Shown here: piece after piece, positions 50,401 to 56,535 of the stretch | Layout of the letters: each line of letters opens with the position of its first letter | How positions within the stretch are numbered: position 1 is the stretch's first letter | Source of the DNA: an uncultured Lentisphaeraceae bacterium | GTDB lineage: Bacteria; Verrucomicrobiota; Kiritimatiellia; RFP12; DVOR01 | DNA: 64,000 bases | Direction: 5' to 3' | Assembly: GCA_949289005.1 (NCBI GenBank) | Contig: CASEMQ010000070.1 | Coordinates: 180,341-244,340 of the forward strand | Position numbers and translations under genes: made by a program | Notes under the pieces: generated by a model | Seen by the model: only the letters and a program-made list of their open reading frames with translations | What the model was told of the DNA's origin: nothing | Database searches by the model: none

Positions 50401-51081
50401 CTGCGCGCTTTCCTGCCCAACCACGACAGCTTCGTGGAAGACCGCCACGGCTACCAATTCGGCGTCACCGGCTATGACGTGAACGGCGACGACCAACCCG
50501 CCGTCCGTGTAACCTGGCGCGAGGCCCAGGCCTTCTGCGACTGGCTCTCGCAAAAAACCGGCCGCGTCTGCCGCCTCCCCACCGAGGCCGAATGGGAATA
50601 CGCCGCGCGCGCCGGCCATGACTCCCCCTTCTGGTGGGGCAGCCTGTCCGACAACTTCGGCCCCTATGCCAACCTCGCCGACTTCAACCTCCACTACTTC
50701 TCCGGCAACCCCTACGTCCAAGATTGGCGCAAGGCCGCCTACAACAACACCAAGAGCCGCGCCGACCAATGGATCCCCCGCGTGGCCGAGGTGGACGATG
50801 GCGGCTTCCTCTCCATGCCCTCGGGCAAATGGAAACCCAACCCTTGGGGCCTGCGCGACCTCCATGGCAACGTGGCTGAATGGACCCTCTCCCGCGCGCG
50901 CCCCTACCCCTACCGCGCCGACGACGGCCGCAACGACCCAGCCCCCGGCACCGAACGCCGTATCGTGCGCGGCGGCTCCTGGAACGACCGCCCCAAACTC
51001 GCCACCGCCTCCTTCCGCCGCGACTACCACGAGTTCCAACCCGTCCACGACGTTGGCTTCCGCGTCCTCATGGAAGACTGA
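47449..51081 (+). CDS. Exported HzsA-like / cytochrome-type / SUMF1 multidomain protein
   Basis: A 1210-residue secreted protein (signal RKLALWILAASVPFAAVA). The N-terminal 130 residues resemble an NPCBM carbohydrate-binding domain (YDSDQGIWGDARVILGDGS). A propeller-like region related to the middle domain of hydrazine synthase alpha follows (about 230-690). Two haem-attachment motifs CVGCH are at about 698 and 747. A C-terminal SUMF1/formylglycine-generating-enzyme fold begins near 932 (MGSTEGFPDERP, RLPTEAEWEYAARAG, VRGGSWND). The copper-binding cysteine pair of true formylglycine-generating enzymes is absent, so catalysis of that reaction is unlikely. Such fusions are common in PVC bacteria but uncharacterised. 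The GH101 gene is its divergent neighbour. Confidence 0.8.
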   Translation: MRKLALWILAASVPFAAVAGSVSSPRMTGGQEPHALTLDLGGSKTLALTVDVGGDTYDSDQGIWGDARVILGDGSAVPLASLTPVEAQVGWGTLLREGKNHLGKPLTVGKTTFATGVWSHAPAFLLYTLPKGAMRFEAKVGIDANAGKRGSAAFHASTLDPRPAQALLADYSAIDPAALRRLAERRDRETCQALAEQVERLPAASLKAEALTDGQEAAIRDALARYRDIMITDNPAVNFDEILFIRRKGHSGLVANWQSNSKAPKRGYDNALFRLDIRDPQAMPQKVFRPEGGAFIGDVDLHWDADRALFSSIGAANNAWHVFELDLKTGKARQVSRDNVPDINHYDACYLPDGRIALTCTALNYAVPCVNGDTPVANLFRMNADGTGLEALASDQEHAWCPMVMADGRLLYLRWEYADLPHANSRMLFTCNPDGTNQRAFYGSNSFWPNSLFYARTIPGSNAKFVGIATGHHGVARVGECVLFDANLGREEAEGAVQRLPGFGKKVEAIVRDQLADASWPKCLHPYPLDANNFLMARQPRPGTPWELVLIDRFDNAIVLRREPGAYLFEPVPLRREPKPPVIPDRIRPGAPKATLYVADIYQGPGLRGIPRGTVKSLRLYTYTYGFRGLGGLYGSIGVDGPWDMRRVLGTVPVRDNGSVFVTVPANTPIALQPLDAEGKALQVMRSWLMARPGENLSCVGCHEPIAAAAAPAPVLRDEPSAIVPWRGPARNYTFEREVQPVLDRRCVGCHDGAKAEPDLRAGRRVPRGTWDTAMSGRHWGGFLGNFSEAYVALHRYVRHPGIESDIRLQPPMEWHADASELVLMLRKGHHGVTLDAEDWDRLITWIDLNAPYHGRWSDLAGEPARRLEEVRAERRARYLGVAENHEADPMPPPPKVAFVPPARPAPPAADDPAPQGWPFDPATKPQATPHTVDLGNGISLTFRQVPGGDFLMGSTEGFPDERPRTAQHVKTFWLLDTEVTNAALRAFLPNHDSFVEDRHGYQFGVTGYDVNGDDQPAVRVTWREAQAFCDWLSQKTGRVCRLPTEAEWEYAARAGHDSPFWWGSLSDNFGPYANLADFNLHYFSGNPYVQDWRKAAYNNTKSRADQWIPRVAEVDDGGFLSMPSGKWKPNPWGLRDLHGNVAEWTLSRARPYPYRADDGRNDPAPGTERRIVRGGSWNDRPKLATASFRRDYHEFQPVHDVGFRVLMED

Positions 51082-51141
51082 CCGCCCACCGCCCCGGGCG
51101 AACCGCCCCGATCGCCAACCGCGCCGCGGCCAAAACAAACA

Positions 51142-51180
51142 AGCACCCCATCCGACACAACGGATGGGGCGCTTTGTCTT
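51142..51180 (+). terminator. Intrinsic terminator after the HzsA/SUMF1-type gene
   Basis: CCCCATCCG (51146-51154) pairs with CGGATGGGG (51161-51169) around an ACACAA loop, flanked by AGC/GCT and a T-rich tail. It may also serve the converging PEP-CTERM gene. Confidence 0.75.
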
Positions 51181-51199
51181 ATCCAATCTCGGACTCAAC

Positions 51200-51895
51200 T
51201 CACTTCAGCCGCCGGCGCAACGCCACCCCGGCCACCCCCAACGCCAGCAATGCCAACGCCGTCGGCTCAGGAAGCAAGGAAAGCTTGTTCTCCGCCAAAT
51301 AAGCGATTTGTTCGTCGAGAAGCACCCCATCGTAAACGGTGTACGAGACGCCGTTCGTTTCCCGATTGTCGTAAATGGAATCGGACAACGCAATCTGCGT
51401 CCCGGGCGGCACATCGTCGTTCGACCACGACCACGCCTTGATTCCGTTCACATAGGCCGTGATGACAGTCGACTTGCCGGTTTCGTCGCCCGTGTTTCCC
51501 ACGAAATCATAGGTGAAAATCACCGAGATTTCGCCGGTGGCTGCCACCGAATAATCATTTCGGACACTGTTATTCGTCTCCTTCCGAACACGAAGGTTGC
51601 CATCCGCCGTCAACGTGACAATCGAATTGCCGGAACGCCATTCACCCATCCGAAAGAGTTCCGTCTCCCCGGATGCCGGCGCCACCGGCAACAGAAGCGT
51701 GGTGGCCACGGAAAAACTCGCCGGCCCCGTCCCGTTAAAGAACCGATAGGTGTGCGAACCCGAAGCGGCCGCCATCGCGGAACCATCATCGGTCCAAGTC
51801 GCGGTGACAGGCCCATACGACCAACCCAAGGTAATGGCCTGGGTGATGCCTACGGCCAACATGGCAACAGCCGTTGCAATCAATGCCTTCTTCAT
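51200..51895 (-). CDS. PEP-CTERM sorting-domain protein
   Basis: A 231-residue exported protein. The ATG at 51895-51893 (upstream GGAAGGAG) starts a signal peptide (KKALIATAVAMLAVGITQA). The body looks like a concanavalin/LamG-type beta sandwich (SGSHTYRFFNGTGPASFSVATTLLL, IYDNRETNGVSYTVYDGVLLDEQI). The C-terminus is a complete PEP-CTERM signal: LLPEPTALALLALGVAGVALRRRLK has PEP, a hydrophobic helix and a basic end. Exosortase would cleave there and anchor or release the protein at the surface. No exosortase is in the window. A structured RNA candidate occupies the upstream region. Confidence 0.88.
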   Translation of the reverse strand: MKKALIATAVAMLAVGITQAITLGWSYGPVTATWTDDGSAMAAASGSHTYRFFNGTGPASFSVATTLLLPVAPASGETELFRMGEWRSGNSIVTLTADGNLRVRKETNNSVRNDYSVAATGEISVIFTYDFVGNTGDETGKSTVITAYVNGIKAWSWSNDDVPPGTQIALSDSIYDNRETNGVSYTVYDGVLLDEQIAYLAENKLSLLPEPTALALLALGVAGVALRRRLK

Positions 51896-51959
51896 TGAGG
51901 ATGTGTCTCCTTCCGCCCCGTAACGTTGAAATCGGCGAGTGCCCCGGGACGAAATATGC

Positions 51960-52121
51960 CCTCTCCGATGTCTAACGCGAGGCCTTAGGAAACCTGTAGA
52001 GAAACACCAAAGAGGGCACGCGAGACCGCGTGCACACATCGACGTCTCTACAAAAGTTCCTAAGTTTCGCGTTACGTCTGTTGTTGTGCGTTCGCACGTA
52101 CTGTGGCTCTCCCACAGCGTG
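51960..52121 (-). ncRNA. Candidate structured RNA, copy 2 (upstream of the PEP-CTERM gene)
   Basis: Minus-strand element with the same three hairpins as copy 1. P1: CTGTGG/CCACAG (52117-52112 with 52106-52101), loop GAGAG. P2: GTGCG/CGCAC (52097-52086). P3, nested: TAACGCGA/TCGCGTTA (52074-52067 with 51980-51973), CTTAGGAA/TTCCTAAG (52064-52057 with 51991-51984), TGTAGAGA/TCTCTACA (52052-52045 with 52002-51995) and GCACGCG/CGCGTGC at the tip (52033-52016). Sequence is conserved in the P1 loop and in the TTAGGA/TCCTAA step but stems differ by compensatory pairs. P3 ends about 77 bases before the PEP-CTERM start codon. Confidence 0.55.
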
Positions 52122-52126
52122 TCCAT

Positions 52127-52150
52127 AGGATAGCACGAACAATCCTGCCG
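52127..52150 (-). promoter_or_regulatory. Promoter of structured RNA copy 2
   Basis: On the minus strand TATCCT (52132-52127) with a GTGC extension is preceded by TTGCGT near 52156-52151 at an 18-base spacing. The surrounding 13 bases are identical to those at 35349-35361. Confidence 0.55.
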
Positions 52151-52213
52151 ACGCAAGTGTGTTTATGTACGCGATTGAACATTCGGCTGGTGCCGGGAAG
52201 GCGAGGCGGCAAC

Positions 52214-52251
52214 GAAAAAACCGGGCGCGGGGAGAGAGAGCCGCGCCCGGT
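52214..52251 (-). terminator. Minus-strand terminator upstream of RNA copy 2
   Basis: A perfect 11-bp stem (52220-52230 with 52241-52251) with a ten-base loop is followed on the minus strand by six U residues. No gene ends just before it: nagA has its own terminator 160 bases earlier, so it may end a small RNA. Confidence 0.75.
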
Positions 52252-52413
52252 GCGTTTATCTTACATTGTCCGAAATGTCTTTCCAGGAGGATTATGTCTT
52301 CTGAACGCCCCAATATTAGCAAAGACTAATGCGCTGCGCAAGAAAAATCCGCCGCGCAAGGAAACTTTTCCTGAGACGCGCCCGGGGAGGGCGCCCACAC
52401 CCGGTGAAAATAA
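52252..52413. other. Gene-free interval, possible small minus-strand RNA
   Basis: No protein gene is supported. On the minus strand two short hairpins (ATTAG/CTAAT about 52311-52326 and ACATT/AATGT about 52263-52278) precede the terminator at 52214-52251, the arrangement expected of a small RNA. No promoter is obvious. Confidence 0.3.
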
Positions 52414-52455
52414 AAAAGGCCGCGCCCCGGGACGAACCGGGACGCGGCCTTTTTG
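52414..52455. terminator. Terminator after nagA
   Basis: AAAAAGGCCGCG pairs with CGCGGCCTTTTT around an inner CCGG/CCGG helix. The A and T flanks allow termination on either strand; nagA on the minus strand ends 38 bases before it. Confidence 0.85.
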
Positions 52456-52492
52456 GGTGCACGCTGTGCGTCGTCGCGTTGGGGCGAGCGGC

Positions 52493-53656
52493 TTAGACGC
52501 GCTTTTCGCCGTTGACGAAGACGGCCTTGACGTCAAAGTCCTCGGCGCCGAGGACGGTGATGTCGGCGATGTAGCCGGGCTCGATGCAGCCGAGCGTGTC
52601 CTCCAGGCCATGCTCGACGGCCTGGTTGTAGGAGGTGGTCTTGACGAGGACGTTGAGCGGCATCCCGGTGACTTCCCAGACGTTCTTGAGGGCAACGTTC
52701 ATGCGGAGGATGGAGCCGGCGAGCGCGCCGTTGGAAGCAAGGCGGGCGGCGCCGTCCTTCACAATCACGTCAAGCCCGCCGAGGCTGGAGGGGCCGTCGG
52801 GCATATGACTGGCACGCATGGAGTCGGTGATGAGGAGAATGGACTCGATATCCTTGGTGTTGAAGGCCAGCTCGATCATCTCGGGGCAGAGGTGAATCTT
52901 GTCGCAAATCATCTCGGTGCGGAGGTCGTCCAAGAGCAGGCCGGCGCCGACGAGGCCGATGTCGCGGTGGTGGAGCGGGGTCATCTGGTTGCAGAAGTGC
53001 GTCAGATGGCGCAACCCGGCGGCATAGACGGCCTTGAACTCCTTGTAAGAGCATTTGGTGTGGCCGGCAGAGGGGACGATGCCCATCTCCAGACACTCGC
53101 GGGCGAACTTCGCGCCCTCGCCCACCTCGCTCTCCGGGGCAAAGGTAATCTGGCAGACCGGGGAGATGGCGTTAAGGCGCTTGACCTCCTCGATGTCAGG
53201 TTTGCGCAGGAAGGCGGGATTCTGAGCGCCGCAGCAGGCAGGGTTGATGAAGGGGCCCTCGAGGTGGACACCCAGCACCTTGGCGTACTTCTCGTGCTTG
53301 CGGTATTCGGCCACGTGACCGAGAGCCTTCTCCAGATCCCCCGAGGCGACAGTAAGCGTGGTGGGGCACCACGACGTGCACCCTTCCTCCAGCTTGGCCT
53401 TGGCGATCGTCTCGATGGCGGTTGGGTCGTCCGCATCGCACACATCCACCCCGGCGGCGCCATGCGTGTGGACGTCGATGAACCCGGGCATGACCAGGTT
53501 GCCCTCGGCATCGTACACCCAATCCGCATCCGTCGGCAACGGTGTCCCGGGCTGAAGCACCTTGGCAATCTTGCCATCCTCGATGACTATCGCGCCGCCG
53601 TCAAACTCGTAACCCGGGCTGACGATGTAAGCGTTCTTGATGAGACCTTTGGCCAT
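52493..53656 (-). CDS. nagA: N-acetylglucosamine-6-phosphate deacetylase
   Basis: A 387-residue amidohydrolase; the ATG at 53656-53654 follows AAGGAGAG. The metal-binding HTHGAAGVDV, the Glu in HLEGPFINP, the AGHTKCSY and HFCNQM histidine regions and the catalytic Asp in LLITDSMRAS are in family order. Length is normal. It removes acetate from GlcNAc-6-P (some members act on GalNAc-6-P) in the cytosol and feeds amino-sugar catabolism or recycling. It fits the alpha-GalNAc-releasing enzymes elsewhere in the window. It has its own promoter and terminator; no nagB follows. Confidence 0.92.
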   Translation of the reverse strand: MAKGLIKNAYIVSPGYEFDGGAIVIEDGKIAKVLQPGTPLPTDADWVYDAEGNLVMPGFIDVHTHGAAGVDVCDADDPTAIETIAKAKLEEGCTSWCPTTLTVASGDLEKALGHVAEYRKHEKYAKVLGVHLEGPFINPACCGAQNPAFLRKPDIEEVKRLNAISPVCQITFAPESEVGEGAKFARECLEMGIVPSAGHTKCSYKEFKAVYAAGLRHLTHFCNQMTPLHHRDIGLVGAGLLLDDLRTEMICDKIHLCPEMIELAFNTKDIESILLITDSMRASHMPDGPSSLGGLDVIVKDGAARLASNGALAGSILRMNVALKNVWEVTGMPLNVLVKTTSYNQAVEHGLEDTLGCIEPGYIADITVLGAEDFDVKAVFVNGEKRV

Positions 53657-53689
53657 TGCTACTCTCCTTATTGAGTTGTCGTTGGGAGT

Positions 53690-53718
53690 AGTGTAGCGTT
53701 TTTCCCCGACCGTTGCAA
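53690..53718 (-). promoter_or_regulatory. Promoter of nagA
   Basis: On the minus strand TTGCAA (53718-53713) and TACACT (53695-53690) are separated by 17 bases. The leader to the start codon is about 28 bases and includes the ribosome site. Confidence 0.65.
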
Positions 53719-53779
53719 GCCTCCCGCGCCGCGGTGGCGCGAAATGGCGCCATTCGCGGCAGACGCGCTGGCAAAAGCG

Positions 53780-53785
53780 TATAAT
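53780..53785 (+). promoter_or_regulatory. Consensus -10 overlapping the PHP gene start
   Basis: TATAAT at 53780-53785 overlaps the first possible ATG (53784) and ends seven bases before the second (53793), which suggests a leaderless message starting at 53793. Confidence 0.45.
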
Positions 53786-54818
53786 GGACGGCATGGAAGA
53801 GACCATGCTTGCTTTGCCGGGGACGCTCACGGCCTCCCCCCTCGCGATTTACCTTGTGGACAAGGCCATCAAGCGCGCCCGTGACGCGGGCTTCGCGCCC
53901 GACACCCTGCTCCTCTCCGCGCAACGCCTGCCCGACGCCCGCCAACGCAACCGCTTGATCGCCGAGGCCGCGCGCAACGGCCTTCTCTGCCGCTTCGGGG
54001 AGACGCCGCGCGCCGAGACGCCCCTGCACGCCTTCATCGGCGGGCAACCCCTGGACCTGCGCCTGCCGCCGGGTCTATGCGACTGGCACGCGCACACGCA
54101 GTTCGCCTACTGCGGCCGCGGCATCGACCTGCTGGATGCCGCGCGCTTGGCCTTCACCGTCGGCGTTGCCACGCAAGGATTCTCGGAGCACGCCTTCGCG
54201 CTCTACTTCCCGCCGGACGCACTGAAGTTCCGCTGGCAGCGCGACCCGGACTTCGTGGCGCGCGTCTGGGACACGCCCGGCCGCGGGCGCATGGCCGCCT
54301 ATCGGGCCTGGGTGGCGGATTTGCGCGCACTCCTGGGCGCACGCGTCCGCTTCGGCCTGGAGGTCGACCTCTTTGGCGGCGGGCGCTTCTGCCTCGCGCC
54401 CGAAGACTTGACGGGGTGGGATTACCTGATCGGTGCCGTGCACGAGGTGGAAGGGCTCAGTCCCGGCGCCACCACGGCCGAAGTGGAATCCGCGTGGATG
54501 CGCGACGTGGAACGTCTGCTGCAACAGCCCATTGCCATCCTGGCGCACCCCTTCCGTTACTTCCCGTGGTCCGGCCGCCCCACCCCCACCCACCTCTACC
54601 GCCCCGTGGCCAGAATGTTGGCCCAAGCCCACGTGGCCGCGGAAATCAACCACCACAAAAACCCCATGGACCTCGCCTTCTTCCGCGCCTGCCTTGAGGA
54701 AGGCGTTACCATCTCCCTCGGCAGCGACGCGCACGTCACCCGTTCGGCGGGCGACCTCTTTCCCCACGTGCGCGATCTGGAAACCCTCGGCCTCACGCCC
54801 GCGCAAACCCTACATTGA
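53784..54818 (+). CDS. PHP-domain metal hydrolase (histidinol-phosphatase-like)
   Basis: A 344-residue protein. ATG 53784 lies inside a -10 element, so 53793 may be the real start. The first 95 residues are an unassigned extension. From DWHAHTQFAYCGRG (HxH) on it is a PHP domain: FSEHAFALYFP, the Glu in GLEVDLFG, AHPFRYFPWSG and SDAHVTRSAGDL supply the metal ligands. The arrangement is closest to HisK-type histidinol phosphatases, which hydrolyse phosphate esters with a trinuclear metal site. No his genes are nearby, so the substrate is open. Confidence 0.8.
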   Translation: MDGMEETMLALPGTLTASPLAIYLVDKAIKRARDAGFAPDTLLLSAQRLPDARQRNRLIAEAARNGLLCRFGETPRAETPLHAFIGGQPLDLRLPPGLCDWHAHTQFAYCGRGIDLLDAARLAFTVGVATQGFSEHAFALYFPPDALKFRWQRDPDFVARVWDTPGRGRMAAYRAWVADLRALLGARVRFGLEVDLFGGGRFCLAPEDLTGWDYLIGAVHEVEGLSPGATTAEVESAWMRDVERLLQQPIAILAHPFRYFPWSGRPTPTHLYRPVARMLAQAHVAAEINHHKNPMDLAFFRACLEEGVTISLGSDAHVTRSAGDLFPHVRDLETLGLTPAQTLH

Positions 54819-54902
54819 AAACGATGCCACCGACGGAACGCCGTCGATACAGCCGGGGACATCGCACACCCCTCGGAAGCCATTGGAGGCGAGGAAGTGC
54901 GC

Positions 54903-54931
54903 TTGTTTTGGGAAGGGGAGTGTGCTACAAT
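54903..54931 (+). promoter_or_regulatory. Promoter of the psd-pssA genes
   Basis: TTGTTT at 54903-54908 and TACAAT at 54926-54931 have a 17-base spacer, and GTGC extends the -10. The leader to ATG 54976 is about 40 bases. Confidence 0.65.
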
Positions 54932-54975
54932 GCGTGGCAAACGGGCGAAGCCCATGAAGCGAAGGATGATTTCGG

Positions 54976-55695
54976 ATGTACGAGAACGAGCGACGTGAAC
55001 GGGAGGCGATTATCCGCAACGGCTGGCCGCTGATTGTGGTGCCGTTGGTGTTGGGCGTTGGCGGGGGTTGCGTGCTATGCCCCGTCTGCGGGCTCCCGTG
55101 GGTGGCAACGGCGTGGTTGGCCGTGTGCGTGGTCTTCGCGGCATTCATGGCGTGGTTTTTCCGCAATCCGCGGCGGACGCCGCCAGCGGGCGAGGAGAAT
55201 ATCGTCTCGGGCGCGGAAGGCACGGTGCGTTCGGTGCAGTATGTGACGGAAGACGACGGCTCGCCCGCGAGCGCGGTGGTCAAGGAGTTCTTTCCCGGCC
55301 AGCGGGCAGTGCGGATTTCCACCTTTCTCTCGCCGCTCCATGTACACGTGAACCGCCTCTCCATCGGCGGCACGGTGACGCAATGCGAATACCGCCATGG
55401 AAAGCACCTGCTGACAATGGACGAGCGTTCCAGCCTTTATAACCAACACTCCATCGTGGTGGTGGAGGACAAGGACGGCCTGCGCTGCCTGCACAAGCAA
55501 ATCACGGGGCCGATCGTGCGGCGCGTGATTTATTGGTTGGAGCAAGGGCAGCCGGTGAAGCGCGGCGGCATCTTGGGGATGATGAAGTTCGGCAGCCGCA
55601 TGGACATCTGGCTGCCGGCCGACCGCGTGAATGTCTGCGTGCAACCGGGTGACCCCGTGCGCGCAGGCGAGACGGTCATCGCCAAGCGGAAATGA
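54976..55695 (+). CDS. psd: Phosphatidylserine decarboxylase
   Basis: A 239-residue enzyme of the shorter (Psd-A type) class. It has N-terminal membrane helices (PLIVVPLVLGVGGGCVLCPV and VATAWLAVCVVFAAFMAWFF), then the conserved FRNPRRTPP, the phospholipid-site ISTFLSPLHVHVNR, and the self-cleavage motif MKFGSRMD, in which Ser becomes the pyruvoyl group. It makes phosphatidylethanolamine from phosphatidylserine at the inner membrane. pssA follows with a four-base overlap, so substrate supply and use are co-transcribed. Confidence 0.92.
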   Translation: MYENERREREAIIRNGWPLIVVPLVLGVGGGCVLCPVCGLPWVATAWLAVCVVFAAFMAWFFRNPRRTPPAGEENIVSGAEGTVRSVQYVTEDDGSPASAVVKEFFPGQRAVRISTFLSPLHVHVNRLSIGGTVTQCEYRHGKHLLTMDERSSLYNQHSIVVVEDKDGLRCLHKQITGPIVRRVIYWLEQGQPVKRGGILGMMKFGSRMDIWLPADRVNVCVQPGDPVRAGETVIAKRK

Positions 55696-56513
55696 GGCGC
55701 GCCATGCGGAAGATTCTCCACATCAAGCGGCCCTCGGCCCACGCCAACCGGGTGGGTTTCGTGAACTCCATCACTTCAGGTGCCCTGCTTTGCGGGCTGA
55801 TGAGCGTACTTTTCTCCGCCACGGGTAACTTCTATTGGGGCGCACTCTTAATCCTCGGCGCGATGATCCTCGACGGCATCGACGGCACGATGGCACGGAT
55901 GCTGAAGGCCTCGACGGCCTTCGGCGCGGAGTTCGACACCTTCGTGGACATCACGGCCTTCGGCATCGCGCCGGCGATGCTGATGTACTTCTATCTCTTC
56001 CACGACTTCTCGTCCACGGTTCCGGCAATCCATCCGGTTGGTACTCTGTTGGCCATCGCGATCGTCCTCTCCGGGGCCATCCGCCTGGCGCGCTTCAAGG
56101 TGGTGGACGAGGACCACGGCATGAGCGGCTACACGGGGATGCCCATCACGGTGAACGCGTTGTGCCTGGCGGGCATCGTCTTGCTCATTGAAGCGTGGAA
56201 ACGGGGCTATGGGCTGGACTACCCGTTGCCGAAGTGGCTGACGCTGCAGGACGGTGGATGGCTCTCGTGGGTAATGTACGCGAACTGCGTAATCTGCCTT
56301 CTCCTTCAGGTGTCGCCCTTCAAGTACCCGAAACCGACGAACACGCCGCTTGGGCAGTTCATCGGGGTGTTGGCCTTCCTGGGGCTCTTCATCGGGCCGA
56401 AAACGGCGGTGGTCTGCTGCTGTTACTTGGTCCCCGTGACGCTGTTTTTCATTTACGTGGCGCCCTTTTGGTTCGCCCTCAAACGCCGTTGGTCGGCCCG
56501 CAAGGCCGTCTGA
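55692..56513 (+). CDS. pssA: CDP-diacylglycerol-serine O-phosphatidyltransferase
   Basis: A 273-residue membrane enzyme, ATG overlapping psd (ATGA). It carries the CDP-alcohol transferase signature DG-x2-DG-x2-AR-x8-G-x3-D-x3-D as DGIDGTMARMLKASTAFGAEFDTFVD and about eight membrane segments. The first 15 residues are basic and cytoplasmic. It joins serine to CDP-diacylglycerol to form phosphatidylserine, the substrate of the psd product encoded just upstream. Slightly longer than minimal PssA through extra C-terminal helices. Confidence 0.9.
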   Translation: MRRAMRKILHIKRPSAHANRVGFVNSITSGALLCGLMSVLFSATGNFYWGALLILGAMILDGIDGTMARMLKASTAFGAEFDTFVDITAFGIAPAMLMYFYLFHDFSSTVPAIHPVGTLLAIAIVLSGAIRLARFKVVDEDHGMSGYTGMPITVNALCLAGIVLLIEAWKRGYGLDYPLPKWLTLQDGGWLSWVMYANCVICLLLQVSPFKYPKPTNTPLGQFIGVLAFLGLFIGPKTAVVCCCYLVPVTLFFIYVAPFWFALKRRWSARKAV

Positions 56514-56535
56514 GCGAGACATCCCATACCTAACC

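Noticed and set aside
47449..51081. True formylglycine-generating enzyme or anaerobic sulfatase activator
   Set aside because: The SUMF1 fold is present but the cysteine pair needed for catalysis is missing, and no sulfatase gene is in the window.
47671..51198. Open frame of 1175 codons on the minus strand opposite the HzsA/SUMF1-type gene
   Set aside because: Same shadow character; the sense strand has a signal peptide, haem motifs and a SUMF1 domain.
52294..52329. Eleven-codon peptide after AGGAGG on the plus strand
   Set aside because: The ribosome site is only three bases from the ATG, no plus-strand gene follows, and the frame is too short to judge.
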